From Mercenaria mercenaria (taxonomy: Eukaryota; Mollusca; Bivalvia; Venerida; Veneridae): a stretch of DNA of 64,000 bases. The notes beneath the pieces were generated by a model. The model was given only the letters and a program-made list of their open reading frames with translations. It had not been told where the DNA came from and made no database searches. A program made the position numbers and the translations under genes. This document shows, piece after piece, positions 12,432 to 25,500 of the stretch (position 1 is the first letter of the stretch; each line of letters opens with the position of its first letter). The stretch is taken from the NCBI RefSeq assembly GCF_021730395.1, contig NC_069365.1, positions 23,596,001 through 23,660,000 of the forward strand, read 5' to 3'.

Positions 12432-13282
12432 CTAAATGTAAGCAGCCATGTTAAGCTCCTCAAAGTCTGGTTCAAGCCCCAACTTGAAAAGATCATCTGG
12501 GTTAGAAATAATGTATTTATTGGCATCTTTCGAGCAGTGAATGTTTCCATCAACAGTATAAACATTGCTGACTCCATCCTGGGATTTAACAAAGTTCTTC
12601 AGCTTAAGACGCAGTTGAGTAAGGTCTTCCTATATGAAGACTGCTCTCCTGTTGCTTGCTTTGACTTCTTTGTATTTCGGCATAGACTTCAGATTCTTCT
12701 TGTATGTGAACACTTTGTAAACAGTTTGCCTTCTAACAAAGCGCACGATAATTGGACGCTTATCAACAAGACCCTCATCCGGTGGTTTCCCGACACGATG
12801 ACAAACACTTATGTCGTCTAACTTAAACATACAAGTGGATCATCATCATCTCTACGATCATCATGACCAAAACGTGCCACTTCATTCAAAAAATCAACAA
12901 CTTCTTCAGCCAACAGTCTATCGTTTGAAACTTTCAGATTAAAAATGCGTATGTTCTCACGTCTAGTATACTGTTCCAATTTATCATTATCATACTTTCC
13001 CACATGTATGTTGGCTTTAGCTTTCTCAAACACTTCTTTACCCACAGCAGATTTCTCAATGGTGCTCGTGAGAACTGAGGAAATTGCGGGCAACAATATG
13101 GATGACAACTCCTTGGCAAGTGATTTCAGTTCAGGAGACGGTTTATCACTATTGTCAATAGAATTCAGTATGTCATTAAGCAGTTCATCCGTTGGATCTC
13201 TTCTACGTGACTGCGAAATAAAAGGTTGCTTCGGCGAGTTACCTCCCCTACCCTGCTGATTTTGCTTCTTATTGCGTGACAT
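12432..13282 (-). pseudogene. LINE ORF1: RNA-binding protein, broken
   Basis: It begins MSRNKKQNQQGRGG, a basic Gly/Gln-rich start, followed by a helical segment and 'LEQYTRRENIRIFNL', typical of the RRM-like core of LINE ORF1 proteins. The C-terminal part has 'DDISVCHRVGKP' and 'RPIIVRFVRR'. The frame shifts within a run of GAT codons near 12820-12860 and meets a TAG at 12630-12632, with recognisable sequence continuing to 12432. ORF1 proteins coat LINE RNA in the RNP. Confidence 0.8.
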
Positions 13283-13452
13283 GACAATGCTTGCGTCTCA
13301 GGTGTGCAAACTATTTAGCTGTCCGGATAAGGTTCTGAATTGACAGCTTTTAGCATAGGAGAAAATAAGAGTAACTTCCCCTTAACAACCGGCGTGAAAA
13401 TCGCACACATTTATTTTCGATTTTGGAAAAGTATAGACTGATCAATAAATTG

Positions 13453-13552
13453 ATGATGACTGATACAATAACAGAAAGTGCCCCTGTGCAAGAAACGGCG
13501 AAAACTGACAATCCACGTGTTTACTTTGACGTGGAAATTGGAGGGGAACCCG
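13453..13552 (+). CDS. PPID: PPID exon 1
   Basis: Encodes residues 1-33 and the first base of codon 34. A polar leader is followed by '[14 protein letters not shown]', the first beta strand of the cyclophilin fold. The donor is G|GTAATA. Exon 2 begins 'CT', restoring the Ala codon before GRILFELF. Confidence 0.9.
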
Positions 13553-16500
13553 GTAATACCATATGACAATAGAACATTTCTAGAATTTTCCAAACTGGTC
13601 TTATTTTTATCGATCTAGAGTTGTCCAACCCTTTTCAGGGAAGTAAATGTTTTCCTTTTTCCATAAGTTAGAACTCCAGCTTGAATGCTCAGTAAGCATT
13701 GGTAAATTTATACAGTTTACCTTTAGGCCAAAATTAAAAATACAGCATGTTTGTTTGCTGTCTCCCTTAGTACCCGCTTATAATGCTGCGCCCCAAGTTT
13801 TTATTGGACAATGCTGGTTAATTTTTTTTTTAAGTTGCGCCCGATATGACAAGTGCCGCATATATTTCAAGTATTAGCAAACAAGTAAGAAAGTTTAAAT
13901 TAAACAACATATATAGGGATTTTTCTAGACCTCTAAAAAGGGCAGGGTGCTGCTAAAAAGGGGCAGGTTGAATTTTGCGTGTTGCGTACCTTTGTCTTCA
14001 AAAATCATAAGGTAGATTTCCATGGTTTTGGTTGTAATGTCAACATTATCAGGCTGGTAACATTGCCCGGTTGGGCTTTCGACATAAAAACTAATATTTC
14101 TTCTTCTTTTTCTTCTTCTTCCTGGTAATACGCAGGGCTCACTCTGGAGCATCGTCGCGTATGAAAAGACTATGTACAAGGTCATTGTGAGATGAGGAAC
14201 AGTGCAGGATAAAAAAGGTAAAAGCAGTTAAAATCCCTGTACATAGAGCTAGCGGCGACAACTGGCAAGCCCTGCCTTGAAAGTGTCCAAAGTCTGGGCT
14301 GCGACGAAAAATCTTGAAAATCTTGAAAAATAATGAAGATAATTCTTTCAAACTTGGTCCATTTAAAATTAATTTAAATTAATATCATATAAATTTAAAA
14401 GTATTTTGATGAAATAAATATAAAAAAATCATAGATATTCTGATAGGCAGTGATACTAATTAAAGATCGACTGTTATCTTCAACCGAGATCAAACTGTGA
14501 ACAACAAAATTGACACGAGGTGCCATGCTAATTGCCGATAATTACTGGCTATTAATCGGCATTTAATAAGCAGCAGACTTTCTTTTAAGATATGTTTTTT
14601 TTTCTCCTTTTTTATTCTGTTTTGCAGTTTGCTTTAATTGCTGACCTATCTAATTGTTGTTTGTTACGATTCGGCCGGTCGTCGTCTGCATACCGTTACT
14701 GCATACATGCCTCGGGCAAATACACAGCACCTATGTATAGTCTGTGTACGTGTCATAACTGCGTATCGATTGACAGTTATTTGGGATGATATTTTGACAG
14801 ATGATTGACGGGCAGTTCGTTTAGAAATAATTAATGGTCAAAGGGGCGGTGCTAAAAGAGCAAAGGGGCGCTGAAGAAAGGCAAAAGGGCGGCGGTTTCG
14901 GGCAGAAGGGTGGCGCTATAAAAGGGCAGGGTGCTGCGCCCTGCTATTCAACTCTAGAAAAATCCCTAGTTTTTGAGATAGTAAATACAGATTTGTCTAA
15001 TTTTACAGAAGAAATATTCTGTAAGAAACTATCATATATGTACTGGTAAACCCTTTACCCCACCGATATGTTTATCCCCGCATCTATCAATTACCAAACA
15101 GATACGTATTGATCTGTGTCTATCGATTACCCGATAGAAACGTATATTATCGAGTATCGGCCATTTGAACAAAAATGTCTATCCCCGTATCTCATAATCA
15201 ATCGCTTTATTTTCATTCTTTTCCTGAATAAATGAATTTCGGATGTTTACTAATGCAAAGTATGGGATTTCGTCATCATTATTTACGTAAAAGATCATGT
15301 GGTTACTATTTAAATTTATCGAGTACTTTGCAACTAAAGACACCGGGGTTTTTTCCTACATGTGCACTACGCTACGACATGGAAAATTACTATGAAAACT
15401 ACTTGCAACTGGCCGGTTCGTGGGACTTTCCTCATTCTAAAAATAACAACCATTTAACACCTAAGTATTTTTAAATGTGTAAGGTCATGAAGGTCACACA
15501 TGATATATGTGGAGTTCGCATAAACAACAATTTGTGTTTACGATGGCTTGGAATTTATGGCCTTACATAATAGGAAGTGTTAATCAAAACAGAAGGACCG
15601 CGACATCCAAATATTTTATGACACCCCAAGAGTTAATTGCAGCGGAAGTCACCCGTGGTTTACTGGCGATTGATCATAAAAAAATTACATAATATTATCT
15701 AAAATACTTCTATCTTTTGCTTGAAATATTTTTCGGTTACAAGACTCTAGATCAGCGATCTTTTTGACAAAAAATTTGTACTTTCAATGATGTAACGATC
15801 CGTTATTTATGTAGTGTTATTCAGTATGAAAATTATTTTTTATGTAAAAACATACCGATTCCTATTCGGCAGACAAGTCTATAGACTATAAGTTGAACTC
15901 TAAAAAATTAAATTATATGAATTTCATTTTGACAGAAAGTTATGCCTAGAAATATATTTCCCCTTACTTAAACACTTTATATCTTCGAAGCACAAAGAGA
16001 AACTACAATGAATTTTGTATCATCGGAAAGAGAATTTAAATTACTATAATTTTTATATTGACAAAAATAATGTCAAACTTACAGAAAATATTAAAATGAT
16101 GATATTATTAACAAGTGTGTATAATCACATAATAATGCCAACACCTCTGTTCAGATAAGGCAGTCAGGCTTATCAGCCTTATACCGATTATTGATTATCA
16201 CTTACCAGTGTTATGTAAAGGAGGTTTCTTTGCTTCTGCTCTGTGTGGTAAAGGGTTAAAAGTATAATCCCCCCATCAAAAAAGAAAAAGAATTGCCTAC
16301 CTACATACACAACTTTAAAAAGTATAGGGTCGGGAGACAGCAAACAAGACTTTTTTACATGTGGCCTTATCCTTCCGGTAACTGGATGCCTAGCTTAAAT
16401 AGCCTAAAAATTGCAGTCTTCAGTGCAGTACAAACTGTACTGGTACTGATGATAAACCCGAACAGAAAATTAGGTTTTTTACCTGTAACTTTTTTATTTC

Positions 16501-19500
16501 TGCAAATTGTAATCAATGGTCGGTATCAAAATAAAGCTTAACCATTGCTGAAAAACTTTACATAATTCAAATTTATATTTAGTAAGCAAACTCACACGAA
16601 GTGAGGCCCTGAAAGGGGTATGTAAAAAGGGGACAGTATGAACGTTGACTGATGATAAATTCGAACACTTTGTCATTTACAAAATTTTCTTGGTATTGTT
16701 ATATTGAAACTTTCCCCAAAAAGCTGCAACAGTCATTTCTGATCAAGTAATGAAAAGTTACCAAATGTCAGGCCTTCCTGTTTCGACAGTGAGCATGTGC
16801 AAAAAAACACCCTCTGTCCCAGTAATTTTGGATAGATATTTTTTATACAAATTTATATAACTTATAAGTCATTTATTTATACAGAATATTTACCAATTTT
16901 ATTTTTGTTTACACCAGTTGGTGTTGTAAGTGGAAACAATTAGATGGTGTGTTCAATTTTATAAATAACCGATTGCAATCGAATATTTCCGAGATGGTCG
17001 ACTTTATCATCTGTCGGGGCTTATCATCAGTACCAGTAGTAACCAAAGTCATAAAGTAAGTAACCTTGGTAACCAAAGGAATATAATGGGTTGTAAATAG
17101 ACACTTGTTCACTGACACTAGAATTTTGAAAAAGAGTACAGTAACCAAAGACATAGCATAAGTTACCGGGTTACCCTAGTAACCAAAGGTATATAGAGGG
17201 TTACAAATGGACACAGTTGTGCAGAGGTTTACGTTTTGGGCCATATATGTAGCCTAAATTGTATTTTTTGTTTGCCATTGACCATGGATGTGCAGGCAGA
17301 TCTTGGTCTGCACTGGTCAGAAAGGCAGAATCACTTGCTGCCAACAGGCTAAATGTTAAATGTGTTCATGATGGTTTGACAATGACATGCAGTAAATATA
17401 ATATGAAAGCTTGGAATGTTATATGTATTAGATTAAACCTTACCCTGCTAAATTTCTGTATTGAACACATCCATCTTTCCATTTGGACAATACCATTTGC
17501 TGTTAAAAGGGGTGCTTACCAAAAAGATACTGAATGAGTGGCAAACAGTGCAGATCTTGATCTACACTGGCCGCAAAGGCAGAATCAGTTTTGTCCAGCA
17601 TGATATTTAAGAGTTAAATAGTCTCATTCTAGTCAAACTCAAAGTACTTTAGGGCTTGGAGCCTTCTTAGGTCTTGTAGTTTTTCATCCGCAGCTAGCCA
17701 GATACAGAGAGGTAACCGTAAATAGATCAACCACACTTTAAAGGAGCTGGCAAGTGACCTCTGAATGTCTAGTGATCTCTTAATATCTTGTCACCAAACA
17801 AGCCAGATATCTGAGAATCAAGAGTTGTGACCTTTCCACAATAACAACCAACTTCAGAAAACATAGCCACAAGAAAAACAACATCATGAACATGTGCAGA
17901 TCAATTCCCTAGTATTTTATCAAAATTTCAAAATTTTGGTAGGAATTTACGGCCAAAAAAGTTTACATACATGTTGACAGCTGTTTTCTATTGAAGTGTA
18001 ACAACTTTCTATTGTATTTGTAGCTGGAAGAATTTTGTTTGAGCTGTTCAAAGATGCTGTTCCAAAGACTGTTGAAAATTTCCGTGCTTTGTGTACAGGA
18101 GAGAAAGGCATGGGTAACTCAGGCAAACCACTTCATTACAAGGGATCCATTTTCCACAGGAGTAAGTTTGGAAAGTTTTTCTTAAAATTTTGAAGCACTG
18201 ATATTGTTATGAAATGGACGAACCGTATTTATAAAAAGTTAAGTTTGTTAGATTGCATGGTCATTGCAGCAGCTTCATGTTGAAGCTGATTAATTTTATA
18301 TTATATTATATCTTTTCAAAGTGATTATTTCCACACTAAGGAATACAAATTTGAAGTAGAAAATCACTCATACAGGAGAACACTTGAAAAGAATATGTTT
18401 TCTGACATTGACACTAAATTTTGTAAATGATGTAGGACTTTTTTTGTTAACAAATGGCTGATATTTACACAGATTGTTGAAAATGGATAATGGATTAGTG
18501 TACTAGCTTTTTGATTTTTAGCTCGACTATTCAAAGAATAGGGGAGCTATCCTACTCGCCCCGGCATTAGCGTGAGCATCACACAAAAGTTTGCGTACCA
18601 CCCCAAATATTTTCAAAGTCCATTGAGATATTGCTTTCATATTTTGCGTACTTGTTTACCATCATGACCCCAGTCTGTAAAAAGGAGGAGGCAACTCTAT
18701 CAAGCATTTTGACTGAATTATGGCCCCTTTTCGACTTAGAATAAATGTTAAAGTTTGCGTACCACCCCAAATATTTGCAAAGTCCATTGAGATATTGCTT
18801 TCATATTTTGCATACTTGTTTACCATCATGACCCCAGTCTGTAAAAAGGAGGAGGCAACTCTATCAAGCATTTTGACTAAATTATGGCCCCTTTTCGATT
18901 TAGAATATGCTTATTGTAATGTTAAAGGTTTACTCATTGCTTATATTATACTATCAAGCACTGAGAATAGTCGAGCGCGCTGTCCACTGACAGCTCTTGT
19001 TGTTCCTGTAGTTACCAGCTTCATTGTTTTTGCAGCTACACAGGTATCTGCCAATACATTGAATTAATTTTAGTCTTCCTTTATATATTACACTAACCTC
19101 TGTAGTTTTAAAACAGAGTTTTTACACTAATCAGAAACAAGAGTAGTTAAGGTAAATGAGACATTATAAAAGACAGATATTGCTACATTACTACATTAGA
19201 AAATTTGCTGTTTCAGTAATCAAAGACTTCATGATACAGGGTGGAGACTTTACTAACAGTGATGGTACTGGAGGTGAAAGTATTTATGGTGAGAAGTTTG
19301 AAGATGAAGCATTTACTTTCAAGGTAGGTGTATAACTTGTCTCCTTCAGATCATCTCAAAATGTCACCCAGCTAATGTGTAATATCCAATTTATCTGATT
19401 TCAGTTAGATTTGTGTGTAATTTGTCTTAAGCTTTAACTTAAGAAATTAGGAAATGTTTCAGTACATGTAATAAAGGGATGTGATCAGTAAGAATAGAAT

Positions 19501-22500
19501 TCACTGGAAGAAGTAGAAGAATTAAATACAATGGCTACAGAATAAACAAGCGCATTATGAAGCTTTTAAATATCATCAGTGACTACCAGTGCCATTTGAT
19601 TGCTAATAGCAACTTACAACTCACCATTAATAAAAGATGAAGGTTTGTTATTTAACATGTGTAGTAAACAAGCGTTCTGACCTGGAATGGATGAAACAAC
19701 TTAACTTGCAGTCAAGCCCACAACAGGTGTCATATATGGGCACTTTCAGAAAAAATGGCTAAAAACGTGACATAGGGGGTCAAAAATAAAGTTCAGATGC
19801 ATTGTTATGCACTGCCTTCATTGATAAGTAGATACATTGAATTTTTTATCTTTAAAATTTCAGGACTGAAATACAAGCCGTTTTGTTTTTATGAAACTTT
19901 AATGAATTAAAAAAACTGAAAAAATTACAAAATAACACATAAAAATGATGGTATTCTTCTGTCTTTTTAAAGTACTTATATTTCATTTTTCTTCAACATG
20001 TGTGTTGGATTAGGTCTAAAACAAATTAGAAAAACTACTTTCTTAACATTCCCTTTACATTATTTTTTTTTCTACCTTTTAATGTCAAAAAAGTACTTTC
20101 TATAAAATAAATGGTGACAAAAGTTTTCATTGTTTTCTTCCATCAATAGCTAAGTTTGAAAATTTATGCCAGATTTTAAGTTTAGATCCGCAGTAGCAAA
20201 CATGAAAAATTTCAGCATATTCGGTCACTCTTTGGTATCAAATCACTTTCATTTCAGAAAACAGTATTTTCAGCTCAAAATCTTACACTCCTGACATAAT
20301 AATAAGTCTAATATAAAAACTAAGTTCTTAGTTTCTGGTGCTTAATGCAACAAGTTTCTGTCACTTATAACTCTAAATATAAAAATCATTAACATGTAAG
20401 CATTATTTCTTGGCAGAATTTATTACTGAGGCTAAAACCATCAATTTGTTTATATCAACCAATATGGAAGTTTAACTTTGTTAATTTTTGTAATAAAATA
20501 TCAGCAAAACCATACTACTTTAACCAACAAACACCTTTGCAACAAATAATGAAAACAAACTGTTTTAACTGATCTCATTTCAAGAACAATGGTCATAACT
20601 TTTAAAGAAAGAACAAAATCTTACACTCCTGACTTAATAATAACGAAGTCTACTATTACAACTATATTACTAGTTTCTGTTGCTTAATGTAACAAGTTTT
20701 TGTCAGTTATAACTCTAAATATAAAAGTCATTAACTTGTAAGCTATATTTCATGGCAAACTTTTTAACTGAGGCTAAAACCATCAATTTGCTTATATCAT
20801 CCAATATGAAAGTTTTAAATTTGTTACTTTTTGTAATTAAATATTAGCAAAACCATAGTATTTTAAACAACAAATAATTTTGCAACAAATAATGAAAACA
20901 AACTGTTTCACTGATCTCATTTCAAGAACAATGGTCATAACTTTAAAGAAAGAACAAAATCTTACACTCCTGACTTAAGAGCAAGTCCAAAGAATTCTGA
21001 CATACTAATGTTTCTAATTTATATGTAAAAACAGCATCTTTTACCAAAATTCTAAATTGCAAATCTTACACTTTGAGTCATTTTTATATTTTTGTAAAGT
21101 AAGTCACCTTTTAGATAGAACAGCAATATATTTTCAGTGTTAAAACAAGCTGCAAGATATCTGCCACAATAACAAAGTTTAAAATACTCGAGATGACTTT
21201 CAAGTTAAAGTGTCACAGTATACAACAAACAAACTGAACACTGACAGGGCTCTCGTTTGCTTTTTGGGACAGGGTCCAGGGTCAAAAAATGGGGGGAATT
21301 TCGCATGATTTTTCAAAAAAATCCTTTGAGGGGGAATTTCAAACACAAAAAGAAATGCAAACAAATATAATCATGCTTTTCAATTTTGCTGACCCAAACC
21401 TGAATTCTGTTAATTATAAACTCTGCTGTATGAATTCTGCCAATTATAAACAACCTTATTCAGGCATCACACTTTGTATTTTTTTCTCTGAGCTACTGAA
21501 TTTTCGGAAACAATAAAATTTCAAGGCCAACAAGTCCACTGCAAATCGCTTAGCACTGATGTTCTTGGACTCGAGGGGGAATTTTTTTGAATAGGGTGGA
21601 AAAAACATATTATTTTGAGGGGGAAATGGGGTCGATATTTGGCCCCAATTTTTGCCAAACGAGAGCCCTGACTGAACGCGAAACATAAAACTGTCCAAAG
21701 TGTATCACTCCATAGTTTGTTCAGTCAGTTTGCACTGAGAACATCTGGCATCGAGATGAGCTCCTTGATTCATCCAAATCAGGACATATGGCAGGCGTTT
21801 TATGATACTAAAATGTGGCTATTTTACGTTTCTGATCCTGAAATGATTGTACACTCTGGCTTGTTGTACAATCAGCATTATTACTGAGATCTGTATCTTG
21901 CGGTTCATTAGTAGCTGCTATGAGTTAAGATTTTATAACTTGAATTTTCATTGATAAGGCAAATAGTAAAACCACCTTGGACTTGTACTAAACAGCACAA
22001 TTATCTGTAAACCTATGCAGGACCTTGATTTTGCATGGGCCAGGATTCTTCATGAGGTGGATAAACAGCTGATCTGTGAAAGCATGGACAGCCTTAGCAT
22101 TATGTACTAATTCATCTGAGAGAATAATAAGTGATTCCTTTATAATCACAGGATTCTCCACTGTACTATTTTGGCCATGCCTGACTACAAAATATTTTTT
22201 CTTGTAGGCAAGGTTCTGTTCCTTTTTCTGTTTTTTTTTTATACTTTTCTTTTGTCTCTCTTCTGGTGGGATCAGACTTTTATTTTTCTCTGAATTTTTT
22301 TACATAAAAATTATTCACGATTCTTGATTCTCTTGTCCAGTGCATCATGATTTTTAGACAGTTGACTTTTCTTATTTATCTGAAATTACAGGTAATGCAG
22401 GACATTACAAATTTGTAAATTATTTACTATACATATATAAATATAGTACCATTACCATTTACATAATGGTACATTGTTGTGTTTTGTATTTAATTTCTCA

Positions 22501-25500
22501 TGTAAATAGTAAATTGTTGATTTTATAATCAAAATATATTGATGTGCTAAGTCAAAAATGTGGAACATACACTTTAACTTTAAACATTTCATATATGTCA
22601 GGAGTGTAAGATTTAAACAAAGCCCTAATATAGGTCTTTATATTAAAAATTCTAAAAAGGCACGACTTTAATGGTTTACATATTCAACATGGACCAATAT
22701 AGCATTATCTTAAGCCATATACTGTTCTGTAGTTACACAATGGTTTGATTTTTATAGCTTATGAACACAATTAATTTCATTTTGATATTAATACAAGCTT
22801 TTTAACATTTTAAAACCTTTGTAACTTGTCTGAATCAGTTTTAGTATAATATTTAGAAACATAAATTCTACTTACATTCATTTCATGCAGCCACTATACA
22901 TGACAGTACCAAGCTTTCATAATGACATAATTCTTACACTCCTGACATATTTTTAAATTTTTTATACTTGACACCAGTCCTGTCAATCAAGTGTCATCAG
23001 TGAACTTACATGACCTTGCATGTGTAGCAGTCCACTCAATTTCTTACAAAATGTACACATAAGTTGGTTCTTGCAGTGTTTTTCAAAACTAGGGGTGTTA
23101 AATCACAAATCTTACACTCCTGACCATTTAGTAGTCCTGTTTTTGATAAGGTCCCCACCACTCACACATATAAACATATTGGGTTCAGTAAAAGGCAGTT
23201 TGCTTAAATACTCTTCTGAAAATGTTTATGTACAAATAAAATGCTATAAAACTAACAGTGCCATTAACTGTATTGTTTTCTTTGATGACAAAGCCCTTTT
23301 TAGTATTTTTTTTCAAACAAGGGGTGCATAACTTCTTGGGCGCACAAAATGTCTTTAGTCACTCACAATATGCATGTATGTTCAACCAAAATTTAGTCAA
23401 GTGTCTGTATTTTTATATAAGGTAGACATTTAAAGGGTTCCTCTTCATTTTCTTCTTCAATATTGCTATGAAGCAAGGTGTACTTCAGAAATGTCACACT
23501 AAAATCTTACACTCCTGACAATTTTTGGCCTAAAAATCAAGGTAACTTTTTCATTATAAAAGATATCACTGTAAAATTTTGACACAATATATTCACCTAC
23601 GAAACGCTTTGTTCAATATGCAAATCTGTTTGTTTGGGTAAGACATGAACAAAATATGAGCTTTATAAAAAATTAGCCATTTTTTTTGAAAGTGCCCATA
23701 TATGACCAGTGCCAATTTAAGTGAATATCCTGCACTGAACACTAACTCTGGAAGGAATCGAACCTTAATTGAGAGCACTGTAGTCCAACTTGCTAACCAT
23801 TGCGCCACTGGCTCTATACATACGTTGTTACACACTCACAGTAAGTGTCCTAGCAGGAAACACCTTTAACAATAATTTAAGTGGACAGGTTTAATGAGGA
23901 CATTTTGATTTCAGACTTTTATTACTTGTAAGAAGTATGATTGTTACAATTTGCTTTTGCAGCATGAAATACCTGGTTTATTAAGTATGGCTAATGCAGG
24001 ACCAAATACGAATGGTTCTCAGTTTTTTATAACCACGGTACCCACAGCACATCTTGATGGTAAACATGTTGTGTTTGGCAAGGTTCTTAAAGGAATGAAT
24101 ATTGTACGAACTCTTGAAAATACTGATAAAGAAGGAGAAAAACCTAAAAAGGTAAGTGACAGATGATTCACATATGTTATTTTTTTAGTTTGGTATTTTG
24201 ATATTCTAGACTGATACACTTGTGCTTCCAGAAAGTGACCCAAGAATATATATTTGTATTTTTAGCGCATATCAGCCTTGAAATAAAAATATAAACTATA
24301 CATTTAAATGATTTACTTTGGCAGAAATACAAGGAGTTTTCTACTTAACATATTTCATTTGAATTATTATTTAAATGTTACTGGTAAGTTTTCAATTTCT
24401 ATTATATGCTAGGATTGATTTTACATTCATACAAATGGTGGTTTAGATCTTGTTGAGACAGAGTTCTGCAGTCTTAGTTGAGAATAGGTATATATTCAGG
24501 AGATAATAATGCTTATAATATATTACATACAATTCTTCAGTATGATATAGTCGAATATGTTACTGACATGATTACTAATGTTGTCGACTGCACTCTGGTA
24601 TTGATTCTCAGTACATGTTATGTATTATCTAGGAGTGTCGTATAGCAGACTGTGGGGAACTTTTACCTGGTCAGGATGATGGTTGTCAGGTAGATGATGG
24701 TACAGGAGATAAATACGCAGACTGGCCTGGTGATTCAGACATTGATTTCACATTAGTAAGTAAATAGGGAAAAGTATTTTTGTACTTTACACACTAATTT
24801 ATTGCCTGTTCAATTAAAATAGTTGTATATTGATTAGGGAGCAGCAGTTAGGTCTCAGACTGATGTCCCCAGTCAGTTAGGTCTCAGACTGATGTCCCCA
24901 GTCAGTTAGGTCTCAGACTGACGTCCCCAGTCAGTTAGGTCTCAGACTGATGTCCCCAGTGAGTTAGGTCTCAGACTGATGTCCCCAGTCAGTTAGGTCT
25001 CAGACTGATGTCCCCAGTCAGTTAGGTCTCAGACTGACGTCCCCAGTCAGTAAGGTTTCAGACTGACGTCCCCAGTCAGTTAGGTCTCAGACTGATGTCC
25101 CCAGTCAGTTAGGTCAAACTGACGTCCCCGGTCAGTTAGGTCTCAGACTGACGTCCCCAGTCAGTTAGGTCTCAGACTGATGTCCCCGGTGCTCATCAAG
25201 ATTCCACTTGTAATACTGCAGTAAGGGGATACACAGATTAAATTGTGGGAAAAAACACATTTTACTGATATACTGCGAAATCATTGATACTCGTGGGGGA
25301 TATATTTTCGTGGATTTTGTAGTTGAGTCAGTCCATGAAATTTAATCCCAACGAACAAGTAAAATTCCCATTCATTTTATATACAAAAGCTGAAATCCAC
25401 GAATTCATATCCTCACGAAATTGCTGTTTTGACCAAAGCCACAAAATTTCATGCCCATGAAATTTAATGATTTTACAGTAGCTTAGTTAAAATAGCTATA

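Larger units (their letters stand above)
8198..13290 (-). mobile_element. Nearly full-length non-LTR retrotransposon (LINE)
   Basis: The order on the - strand is a short 5' region, ORF1, ORF2 with endonuclease and reverse transcriptase, then a 3' UTR ending near 8198 in 'gaaataaaacttgaaac'. ORF2 has an APE-type endonuclease and an RT with a C-terminal Cys/His motif and no RNase H. I place it in the CR1/L2-Jockey range, clade unsettled. ORF1 has one frameshift and one stop and ORF2 has one stop, so this copy is probably dead but fairly recent. Its 5' end lies about 160 bp from the PPID start codon, in divergent orientation. Confidence 0.9.

Noticed and set aside
23951-24166. A 71-codon frame read as an independent gene
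   Set aside because: It is PPID exon 4 read through its own splice sites, not a separate gene.
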